A stretch of DNA of 64,000 nucleotides from Ptiloglossa arizonensis (lineage: Eukaryota > Arthropoda > Insecta > Hymenoptera > Colletidae), in contig NW_027478913.1 of assembly GCF_051014685.1 (NCBI RefSeq), positions 1-64,000 on the forward strand, written 5' to 3'. The notes beneath the pieces were generated by a model. That model was not told the DNA's origin and did not search any database. It was given only the letters and a program-made list of their open reading frames with translations. Position 1 is the stretch's first letter; every line of letters begins with the position of its first letter. The translations under genes and the position numbers were made by a program. Positions 51,178-62,500 of this stretch are shown here, piece after piece.

Positions 51178-54100
51178 TCTACTTCAGATGCAACAGAAAT
51201 TTTGCGGATTGTTCAATCCGTTCGCGAGATATGGCAGTTTGGAGGTAAGAAACGCTTGAGAAACTCAAAATTTTCGCAGTTCTGATGCTCGAAACGAATG
51301 ACTAGAACGGCCTAGGGGAGAAGTACTCATACCGTTGTAATCGGGCGAGTTTCTTCTTTCAGATGCAACAGAAATTATGCGGATTGGTCAATCCGTTCGC
51401 GAGATATGGCCGTTTGGATGTAAGAAACGCTTGAGAAACTCAAAATTTTCGCAGTTCTGATGCTCGAAACGAATAACTAGAACGGCCTAGGGGAAAAGTA
51501 CGCATACCGATGTAATCGGGCGAGTTTCTACTTGCAGATGCAACAGAAATTTTGCGGATTGGTCGATCCGTTCGCGAGATATGGCAGTTTGGATGTAAGA
51601 AACGCTTGAGGAACTCAAAATTTTCGCAGTTCTGATGCTCGAAACGAATGACTAGAACGGCCTAGGGGAGAAGTACGCATACCGTTGTAATCGGGCGAGT
51701 TTCTACTTTCAGATGCAACAGAAATTTTGCGGATTGGTCAATCCGTTCGCGAGATATGGCAGTTTGGAGGTAAGAAACGCTTGAGGAACTCAAAATTTTC
51801 GCATTTCTGATGCTCGAAACGAATAACTAGAACGGCCTAGGGGAAAACTACACCCACCGTTGTAATCGGGCGAGTTTCTACTTTCAGATGCAACAGAAAT
51901 TTTGCGGATTGATCAATCCGTTCGCGAGATATGACAGTTTGGAGATAAGAAACGCTTTAGAAACTCAAAATGTTCGCATTTCTGATGCTCGAAACGAATA
52001 ACTGGAACGGCCTAGGGGAAAACTACACATACCGTTGTAATCGGGCGAGTTTCTACTCTCAGATGCAACAGAAATTTTGCGGATTGGTCAATCCGTTCGC
52101 GAGATATGGCAGTTTGGAGGTAAGAAACGCTTGAGGAACTCAAAATTTTCGCATTTCTGATGCTCGAAACGAATAACTAGAACGGCCTAGGGGAAAACTA
52201 CACCCACCGTTGTAATCGGGCGAGTTTCTACTTTCAGATGCAACAGAAATTTTGCGGATTGTTCAATCCGTTAGCGAGATATGACAGTTTGGAGATAAGA
52301 AACGCTTTAGAAACTCAAAATGTTCGCATTTCTGATGCTCGAAACGAATAACTGGAACGGCCTAGGGGAAAACTACACATACCGTTGTAATCGGGCGAGT
52401 TTCTACTTTCGGATGCAACAGAAATTACGCGGATTGGTCAATCCGATCGCGAGATATGGCAGTTTGGAGGTAAGAAACGCTTGAGGAACTCAAAATTTTC
52501 GCATTTCTGATGCTCGAAACGAATAACTAGAACGGCCTAGGGGAAAACTACACATACCGTTGTAATCGGGCGAGTTTCTACTTTCAGATGCAACAGAAAT
52601 TTTGCGGATTGGTCAATCCGTTCGCGAGATGTGGCAGTTTGGACGTAAGAAACGCTCGAGAAACTCAAAATTTTCGCAGTTCTGATGCTCGAAACGAATA
52701 ACTAGAACGGCCTAGGGGAAAAGTACGCATACCGATGTAATCGGGCGAGTTTCTACTTGCAGATGCAACAGAAATTTTGCGGATTGGTCGATCCGTTCGC
52801 GAGATATGGCAGTTTGGATGTAAGAAACGCTTGAGGAACTCAAAATTTTCGCAGTTCTGATGCTCGAAACGAATGACTAGAACGGCCTAGGGGAGAAGTA
52901 CGCATACCGTTGTAATCGGGCGAGTTTCTACTTTCAGATGCAACAGAAATTTTGCGGATTGGTCAATCCGTTCGCGAGATATGGCAGTTTGGAGGTAAGA
53001 AACGCTTGAGAAACTCAAAATTTTCGCAGTTCTGATGCTCGAAACGAATAACTGGAAAGGCCTAGGGGAAAACTACACATACCGTTGTAATCGGGCGAGT
53101 TTCTACTTTCAGATGCAACAGAAATTTTGCGGATTGATCAATCCGTTCGCGAGATATGACAGTTTGGAGATAAGAAACGCTTTAGAAACTCAAAATGTTC
53201 GCATTTCTGATGCTCGAAACGAATAACTGGAACGGCCTAGGGGAAAACTACACATACCGTTGTAATCGGGCGAGTTTCTACTTTCGGATGCAACAGAAAT
53301 TACGCGGATTGGTCAATCCGATCGCGAGATATGGCAGTTTGGAGGTAAGAAACGCTTGAGGAACTCAAAATTTTCGCAGTTCTGATGCTCGAAACGAATG
53401 ACTTGAACGGCCTAGGGGAGAAGTACGCATACCGTTGTAATCGGGCGAATTTCTACTTTCAGATGCAACAGAAATTTTGCGGATTGTTCAATCCGTTCGC
53501 GAGATATGGCAGTTTGGAGGTAAGAAACGCTTGAGAAACTCAAAATTTTCGCAGTTCTGATGCTCGAAACGAATGACTAGAACGGCCTAGGGAAGAAGTA
53601 CTCATACCGTTGTAATCGGGCGAGTTTCTACTTTCAGATGCAACAGAAATTTTGCGGATTGATCAATCCGTTCGCGAGATATGACAGTTTGGAGATAAGA
53701 AACGCTTTAGAAACTCAAAATGTTCGCAGTTCTGATGCTCGAAACGAATAACTAGGACGGCCCAGGGGAAAAGTGCGCATACCGTTGTAATCGGGCGAGT
53801 TTCTACTTTCAAATGCAACAGAAATTTTGCGGATTGGTCAATCCGTTCGCGAGATATGGCAGTTTGGATGTAAGAAACGCTAGAGAAACTCAAAATTTTC
53901 GCACTTCTGATGCTCGAAACGAATAACTGGAAAGGCCTAGGGGAAAACTACACATACCGTTGTAATCGGGCGAGTTTCTACTTTCAGATGCAACAGAAAT
54001 TTTGCGGATTGTTCAATCCGTTCGCGAGATATGGCAGTTTGGAGGTAAGAAACGCTTGAGAAACTCAAAATTTTCGCAGTTCTGATGCTCGAAACGAATG

Positions 54101-55726
54101 ACTAGAACGGCCTAGGGGAGAAGTACTCATACCGTTGTAATCGGGCGAGTTTCTTCTTTCAGATGCAACAGAAATTATGCGGATTGGTCAATCCGTTCGC
54201 GAGATATGGCCGTTTGGATGTAAGAAACGCTTGAGAAACTCAAAATTTTCGCAGTTCTGATGCTCGAAACGAATAACTAGAACGGCCAAGGGGAAAAGTG
54301 CGCATACCGTTGTAATCGGGCGAGTTTCTACTTTCAAATGCAACAGAAATTTTGCGGATTGGTCAATCCATTCGCGAGATATGGCAGTTTGGAGGTAAGA
54401 AACGCTTGAGGAACTCAAAATTTTCGCATTTCTGATGCTCGAAACGAATAACTAGAACGGCCTAGGGGAAAACTACACCTCCCGTTGTAATCGGGCGAGT
54501 TTCTACTTTCAGATGCAACAGAAATTTTGCGGATTGATCAATCCGTTCGCGAGATATGACAGTTTGGAGATAAGAAACGCTTTAGAAACTCAAAATGTTC
54601 GCATTTCTGATGCTCGAAACGAATAACTGGAACGGCCTAGGGGAAAACTACACATACCGTTGTAATCGGGCGAGTTTCTACTCTCAGATGCAACAGAAAT
54701 TTTGCGGATTGGTCAATCCGTTCGCGAGATATGGCAGTTTGGAGGTAAGAAACGCTTGAGGAACTCAAAATTTTCGCATTTCTGATGCTCGAAACGAATA
54801 ACTAGAACGGCCTAGGGGAAAACTACACCCACCGTTGTAATCGGGCGAGTTTCTACTTTCAGATGCAACAGAAATTTTGCGGATTGATCAATCCGTTCGC
54901 GAGATATGACAGTTTGGAGATAAGAAACGCTTTAGAAACTCAAAATGTTCGCATTTCTGATGCTCGAAACGAATAACTGGAACGGCCTAGGGGAAAACTA
55001 CACATACCGTTGTAATCGGGCGAGTTTCTACTCTCAGATGCAACAGAAATTTTGCGGATTGGTCAATCCGTTCGCGAGATATGGCAGTTTGGAGGTAAGA
55101 AACGCTTGAGGAACTCAAAATTTTCGCATTTCTGATGCTCGAAACGAATAACTAGAACGGCCTAGGGGAAAACTACACCCACCGTTGTAATCGGGCGAGT
55201 TTCTACTTTCAGATGCAACAGAAATTTTGCGGATTGTTCAATCCGTTAGCGAGATATGACAGTTTGGAGATAAGAAACGCTTTAGAAACTCAAAATGTTC
55301 GCATTTCTGATGCCCGAAACGAATAACTGGAACGGCCTAGGGGAAAACTACACATACCGTTGTAATCGGGCGAGTTTCTACTTTCGGATGCAACAGAAAT
55401 TACGCGGATTGGTCAATCCGATCGCGAGATATGGCAGTTTGGAGGTAAGAAACGCTTGAGGAACTCAAAATTTTCGCATTTCTGATGCTCGAAACGAATA
55501 ACTAGAACGGCCTAGGGGAAAACTACACCCACCGTTGTAATCGGGCGAGTTTCTACTTTCAGATGCAACAGAAATTTTGCGGATTGATCAATCCGTTCGC
55601 GAGATATGACAGTTTGGAGATAAGAAACGCTTTAGAAACTCAAAATGTTCGCATTTCTGATGCTCGAAACGAATAACTGGAACGGCCTAGGGGAAAACTA
55701 CACATACCGTTGTAATCGGGCGAGTT
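51178..55726 (+). repeat. Zone E unit R4: 26 monomers, 4,549 bp
   Basis: Starts with the same 'tctacttcag' marker and the ttatgcgg monomer, then continues with a ccgatg/ttgcag monomer (51,532). The unit contains only two acccaccg dimers at first (51,853, 52,203), then a long stretch of other monomers, including ggaaaggcctagg at about 53,050 and a 'gttagcgag' variant near 52,270, and then three more acccaccg monomers (54,828, 55,178, 55,528). It appears to combine two R-type units with inserted zone E-left monomers. Confidence 0.85.
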
Positions 55727-58700
55727 TCTACTTCAGATGCAACAGAAATTTTGCGGATTGTTCAATCCGTTCGCGAGATATGGCAGTTTGGAGGTAAGAA
55801 ACGCTTGAGAAACTCAAAATTTTCGCAGTTCTGATGCTCGAAACGAATGACTAGAACGGCCTAGGGGAGAAGTACTCATACCGTTGTAATCGGGCGAGTT
55901 TCTTCTTTCAGATGCAACAGAAATTATGCGGATTGGTCAATCCGTTCGCGAGATATGGCCGTTTGGATGTAAGAAACGCTTGAGAAACTCAAAATTTTCG
56001 CAGTTCTGATGCTCGAAACGAATAACTAGAACGGCCAAGGGGAAAAGTGCGCATACCGTTGTAATCGGGCGAGTTTCTACTTTCAAATGCAACAGAAATT
56101 TTGCGGATTGATCAATCCGTTCGCGAGATATGACAGTTTGGAGATAAGAAACGCTTTAGAAACTCAGAATGTTCGCAGTTCTGATGCTCGAAACGAATAA
56201 CTAGAACGGCCCAGGGGAAAAGTGCGCATACCGTTGTAATCGGGCGAGTTTCTACTTTCAAATGCAACAGAAATTTTGCGGATTGGTCAATCCGTTCGCG
56301 AGATATGGCAGTTTGGAGGTAAGAAACGCTAGAGAAACTCAAAATTTTCGCATTTCTGATGCTCGAAACGAATAACTGGAACGGCCTAGGGGAAAACTAC
56401 ACATACCGTTGTAATCGGGCGAGTTTCTACTTTCAGATGCAACAGAAATTTTGCGGATTGGTCAATCCGTTCGCGAGATGTGGCAGTTTGGACGTAAGAA
56501 ACGCTCGAGAAACTCAAAATTTTCGCAGTTCTGATGCTCGAAACGAATAACTAGAACGGCCTAGGGGAAAAGTACGCATACCGATGTAATCGGGCGAGTT
56601 TCTACTTGCAGATGCAACAGAAATTTTGCGGATTGGTCGATCCGTTCGCGAGATATGGCAGTTTGGATGTAAGAAACGCTTGAGGAACTCAAAATTTTCG
56701 CAGTTCTGATGCTCGAAACGAATGACTAGAACGGCCTAGGGGAGAAGTACGCATACCGTTGTAATCGGGCGAGTTTCTACTTTCAGATGCAACAGAAATT
56801 TTGCGGATTGGTCAATCCGTTCGCGAGATATGGCAGTTTGGAGGTAAGAAACGCTTGAGGAACTCAAAATTTTCGCATTTCTGATGCTCGAAACGAATAA
56901 CTAGAACGGCCTAGGGGAAAACTACACCCACCGTTGTAATCGGGCGAGTTTCTACTTTCAGATGCAACAGAAATTTTGCGGATTGATCAATCCGTTCGCG
57001 AGATATGACAGTTTGGAGATAAGAAACGCTTTAGAAACTCAAAATGTTCGCATTTCTGATGCTCGAAACGAATAACTGGAACGGCCTAGGGGAAAACTAC
57101 ACATACCGTTGTAATCGGGCGAGTTTCTACTCTCAGATGCAACAGAAATTTTGCGGATTGGTCAATCCGTTCGCGAGATATGGCAGTTTGGAGGTAAGAA
57201 ACGCTTGAGGAACTCAAAATTTTCGCATTTCTGATGCTCGAAACGAATAACTAGAACGGCCTAGGGGAAAACTACACCCACCGTTGTAATCGGGCGAGTT
57301 TCTACTTTCAGATGCAACAGAAATTTTGCGGATTGTTCAATCCGTTAGCGAGATATGACAGTTTGGAGATAAGAAACGCTTTAGAAACTCAAAATGTTCG
57401 CATTTCTGATGCTCGAAACGAATAACTGGAACGGCCTAGGGGAAAACTACACATACCGTTGTAATCGGGCGAGTTTCTACTTTCGGATGCAACAGAAATT
57501 ACGCGGAGTGGTCAATCCGATCGCGAGATATGGCAGTTTGGAGGTAAGAAACGCTTGAGGAACTCAAAATTTTCGCATTTCTGATGCTCGAAACGAATAA
57601 CTAGAACGGCCTAGGGGAAAACTACACATACCGTTGTAATCGGGCGAGTTTCTACTTTCAGATGCAACAGAAATTTTGCGGATTGGTCAATCCGTTCGCG
57701 AGATGTGGCAGTTTGGACGTAAGAAACGCTCGAGAAACTCAAAATTTTCGCAGTTCTGATGCTCGAAACGAATAACTAGAACGGCCTAGGGGAAAAGTAC
57801 GCATACCGATGTAATCGGGCGAGTTTCTACTTGCAGATGCAACAGAAATTTTGCGGATTGGTCGATCCGTTCGCGAGATATGGCAGTTTGGATGTAAGAA
57901 ACGCTTGAGGAACTCAAAATTTTCGCAGTTCTGATGCTCGAAACGAATGACTAGAACGGCCTAGGGGAGAAGTACGCATACCGTTGTAATCGGGCGAGTT
58001 TCTACTTTCAGATGCAACAGAAATTTTGCGGATTGGTCAATCCGTTCGCGAGATATGGCAGTTTGGAGGTAAGAAACGCTTGAGAAACTCAAAATTTTCG
58101 CAGTTCTGATGCTCGAAACGAATAACTGGAAAGGCCTAGGGGAAAACTACACATACCGTTGTAATCGGGCGAGTTTCTACTTTCAGATGCAACAGAAATT
58201 TTGCGGATTGATCAATCCGTTCGCGAGATATGACAGTTTGGAGATAAGAAACGCTTTAGAAACTCAAAATGTTCGCATTTCTGATGCTCGAAACGAATAA
58301 CTGGAACGGCCTAGGGGAAAACTACACATACCGTTGTAATCGGGCGAGTTTCTACTTTCGGATGCAACAGAAATTACGCGGATTGGTCAATCCGATCGCG
58401 AGATATGGCAGTTTGGAGGTAAGAAACGCTTGAGGAACTCAAAATTTTCGCAGTTCTGATGCTCGAAACGAATGACTTGAACGGCCTAGGGGAGAAGTAC
58501 GCATACCGTTGTAATCGGGCGAATTTCTACTTTCAGATGAAACAGAAATTTTGCGGATTGTTCAATCCGTTCGCGAGATATGGCAGTTTGGAGGTAAGAA
58601 ACGCTTGAGAAACTCAAAATTTTCGCAGTTCTGATGCTCGAAACGAATGACTAGAACGGCCTAGGGAAGAAGTACTCATACCGTTGTAATCGGGCGAGTT

Positions 58701-60800
58701 TCTACTTTCAGATGCAACAGAAATTTTGCGGATTGATCAATCCGTTCGCGAGATATGACAGTTTGGAGATAAGAAACGCTTTAGAAACTCAAAATGTTCG
58801 CAGTTCTGATGCTCGAAACGAATAACTAGGACGGCCCAGGGGAAAAGTGCGCATACCGTTGTAATCGGGCGAGTTTCTACTTTCAAATGCAACAGAAATT
58901 TTGCGGATTGGTCAATCCGTTCGCGAGATATGGCAGTTTGGATGTAAGAAACGCTAGAGAAACTCAAAATTTTCGCACTTCTGATGCTCGAAACGAATAA
59001 CTGGAAAGGCCTAGGGGAAAACTACACATACCGTTGTAATCGGGCGAGTTTCTACTTTCAGATGCAACAGAAATTTTGCGGATTGTTCAATCCGTTCGCG
59101 AGATATGGCAGTTTGGAGGTAAGAAACGCTTGAGAAACTCAAAATTTTCGCAGTTCTGATGCTCGAAACGAATGACTAGAACGGCCTAGGGGAGAAGTAC
59201 TCATACCGTTGTAATCGGGCGAGTTTCTTCTTTCAGATGCAACAGAAATTATGCGGATTGGTCAATCCGTTCGCGAGATATGGCCGTTTGGATGTAAGAA
59301 ACGCTTGAGAAACTCAAAATTTTCGCAGTTCTGATGCTCGAAACGAATAACTAGAACGGCCAAGGGGAAAAGTGCGCATACCGTTGTAATCGGGCGAGTT
59401 TCTACTTTCAAATGCAACAGAAATTTTGCGGATTGGTCAATCCATTCGCGAGATATGGCAGTTTGGAGGTAAGAAACGCTTGAGGAACTCAAAATTTTCG
59501 CATTTCTGATGCTCGAAACGAATAACTAGAACGGCCTAGGGGAAAACTACACCTCCCGTTGTAATCGGGCGAGTTTCTACTTTCAGATGCAACAGAAATT
59601 TTGCGGATTGATCAATCCGTTCGCGAGATATGACAGTTTGGAGATAAGAAACGCTTTAGAAACTCAAAATGTTCGCAGTTCTGATGCTCGAAACGAATAA
59701 CTAGGACGGCCCAGGGGAAAAGTGCGCATACCGTTGTAATCGGGCGAGTTTCTACTTTCAAATGCAACAGAAATTTTGCGGATTGGTCAATCCGTTCGCG
59801 AGATATGGCAGTTTGGAGGTAAGAAACGCTTGAGGAACTCAAAATTTTCGCATTTCTGATGCTCGAAACGAATAACTAGAACGGCCTAGGGGAAAACTAC
59901 ACCCACCGTTGTAATCGGGCGAGTTTCTACTTTCAGATGCAACAGAAATTTTGCGGATTGATCAATCCGTTCGCGAGATATGACAGTTTGGAGATAAGAA
60001 ACGCTTTAGAAACTCAAAATGTTCGCATTTCTGATGCTCGAAACGAATAACTGGAACGGCCTAGGGGAAAACTACACATACCGTTGTAATCGGGCGAGTT
60101 TCTACTCTCAGATGCAACAGAAATTTTGCGGATTGGTCAATCCGTTCGCGAGATATGGCAGTTTGGAGGTAAGAAACGCTTGAGGAACTCAAAATTTTCG
60201 CATTTCTGATGCTCGAAACGAATAACTAGAACGGCCTAGGGGAAAACTACACCCACCGTTGTAATCGGGCGAGTTTCTACTTTCAGATGCAACAGAAATT
60301 TTGCGGATTGTTCAATCCGTTAGCGAGATATGACAGTTTGGAGATAAGAAACGCTTTAGAAACTCAAAATGTTCGCATTTCTGATGCCCGAAACGAATAA
60401 CTGGAACGGCCTAGGGGAAAACTACACATACCGTTGTAATCGGGCGAGTTTCTACTTTCGGATGCAACAGAAATTACGCGGATTGGTCAATCCGATCGCG
60501 AGATATGGCAGTTTGGAGGTAAGAAACGCTTGAGGAACTCAAAATTTTCGCATTTCTGATGCTCGAAACGAATAACTAGAACGGCCTAGGGGAAAACTAC
60601 ACCCACCGTTGTAATCGGGCGAGTTTCTACTTTCAGATGCAACAGAAATTTTGCGGATTGATCAATCCGTTCGCGAGATATGACAGTTTGGAGATAAGAA
60701 ACGCTTTAGAAACTCAAAATGTTCGCATTTCTGATGCTCGAAACGAATAACTGGAACGGCCTAGGGGAAAACTACACATACCGTTGTAATCGGGCGAGTT
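55727..60800 (+). repeat. Zone E unit R5: 29 monomers, 5,074 bp
   Basis: From about 56,500 to the end it matches R4 at exactly 5,074 bp: ttgcag 51,532 and 56,606; tgcccgaaac 55,311 and 60,385; acccaccg 54,828 and 59,902. It exceeds R4 by three monomers, inserted directly after the ttatgcgg/ggccgtttggatg monomer (about 55,990-56,515). A short tract at 59,678-59,761 differs from R4 at many sites, while the flanks agree. Single changes such as gcggagtgg near 57,507 and agatgaaac near 58,537 are private to R5. Confidence 0.87.
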
Positions 60801-62500
60801 TCTACTTCAGATGCAACAGAAATTTTGCGGATTGTTCAATCCGTTCGCGAGATATGGCAGTTTGGAGGTAAGAAACGCTTGAGAAACTCAAAATTTTCGC
60901 AGCTCTGATGCTCGAAACGAATGACTAGAACGGCCTAGGGGAGAAGTACTCATACCGTTGTAATCGGGCGAGTTTCTTCTTTCAGATGCAACAGAAATTA
61001 TGCGGATTGGTCAATCCGTTCGCGAGATATGGCCGTTTGGATGTAAGAAACGCTTGAGAAACTCAAAATTTTCGCAGTTCTGATGCTCGAAACGAATAAC
61101 TAGAACGGCCAAGTGGAAAAGTGCGCATACCGTTGTAATCGGGCGAGTTTCTACTTTCAAATGCAACAGAAATTTTGCGGATTGGTCAATCCATTCGCGA
61201 GATATGGCAGTTTGGAGGTAAGAAACGCTTGAGGAACTCAAAATTTTCGCATTTCTGATGCTCGAAACGAATAACTAGAACGGCCTAGGGGAAAACAACA
61301 CCTCCCGTTGTAATCGGGCGAGTTTCTACTTTCAGATGCAACAGAAATTTTGCGGATTGATCAATCCGTTCGCGAGATATGACAGTTTGGAGATAAGAAA
61401 CGCTTTAGAAACTCAAAATGTTCGCAGTTCTGATGCTCGAAACGAATAACTAGAACGGCCCAGGGGAAAAGTGCGCATACCGTTGTAATCGGGCGAGTTT
61501 CTACTTTCAAATGCAACAGAAATTTTGCGGATTGGTCAATCCGTTCGCGAGATATGGCAGTTTGGAGGTAAGAAACGCTAGAGAAACTCAAAATTTTCGC
61601 ATTTCTGATGCTCGAAACGAATAACTGGAACGGCCTAGGGGAAAACTACACATACCGTTGTAATCGGGCGAGTTTCTACTTTCAGATGCAACAGAAATTT
61701 TGCGGATTGGTCAATCCGTTCGCGAGATGTGGCAGTTTGGACGTAAGAAACGCTCGAGAAACTCAAAATTTTCGCAGTTCTGATGCTCGAAACGAATAAC
61801 TAGAACGGCCTAGGGGAAAAGTACGCATACCGATGTAATCGGGCGAGTTTCTACTTGCAGATGCAACAGAAATTTTGCGGATTGGTCGATCCGTTCGCGA
61901 GATATGGCAGTTTGGATGTAAGAAACGCTTGAGGAACTCAAAATTTTCGCAGTTCTGATGCTCGAAACGAATGACTAGAACGGCCTAGGGGAGAAGTACG
62001 CATACCGTTGTAATCGGGCGAGTTTCTACTTTCAGATGCAACAGAAATTTTGCGGATTGTTCAATCCGTTCGCGAGATATGGCAGTTTGGAGGTAAGAAA
62101 CGCTTGAGAAACTCAAAATTTTCGCAGTTCTGATGCTCGAAACGAATGACTAGAACGGCCTAGGGAAGAAGTACTCATACCGTTGTAATCGGGCGAGTTT
62201 CTACTTTCAGATGCAACAGAAATTTTGCGGATTGATCAATCCGTTCGCGAGATATGACAGTTTGGAGATAAGAAACGCTTTAGAAACTCAAAATGTTCGC
62301 AGTTCTGATGCTCGAAACGAATAACTAGGACGGCCCAGGGGAAAGGTGCGCATACCGTTGTAATCGGGCGAGTTTCTACTTTCAAATGCAACAGAAATTT
62401 TGCGGATTGGTCAATCCGTTCGCGAGATATGGCAGTTTGGATGTAAGAAACGCTAGAGAAACTCAAAATTTTCGCATTTCTGATGCTCGAAACGAATAAC
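60801..62500 (+). repeat. Zone E unit R6, incomplete: R5-like start with one more monomer
   Basis: Begins with the 'tctacttcag' marker at 60,801 and then follows R5, but an extra monomer (about 61,190-61,360, with 'aacaacacctcccg') moves the offset from 5,074 to 5,249 bp: ttgcag at 56,606 and 61,855. The unit does not finish. After about 62,500 the monomer order becomes zone B/D-like. Confidence 0.78.
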
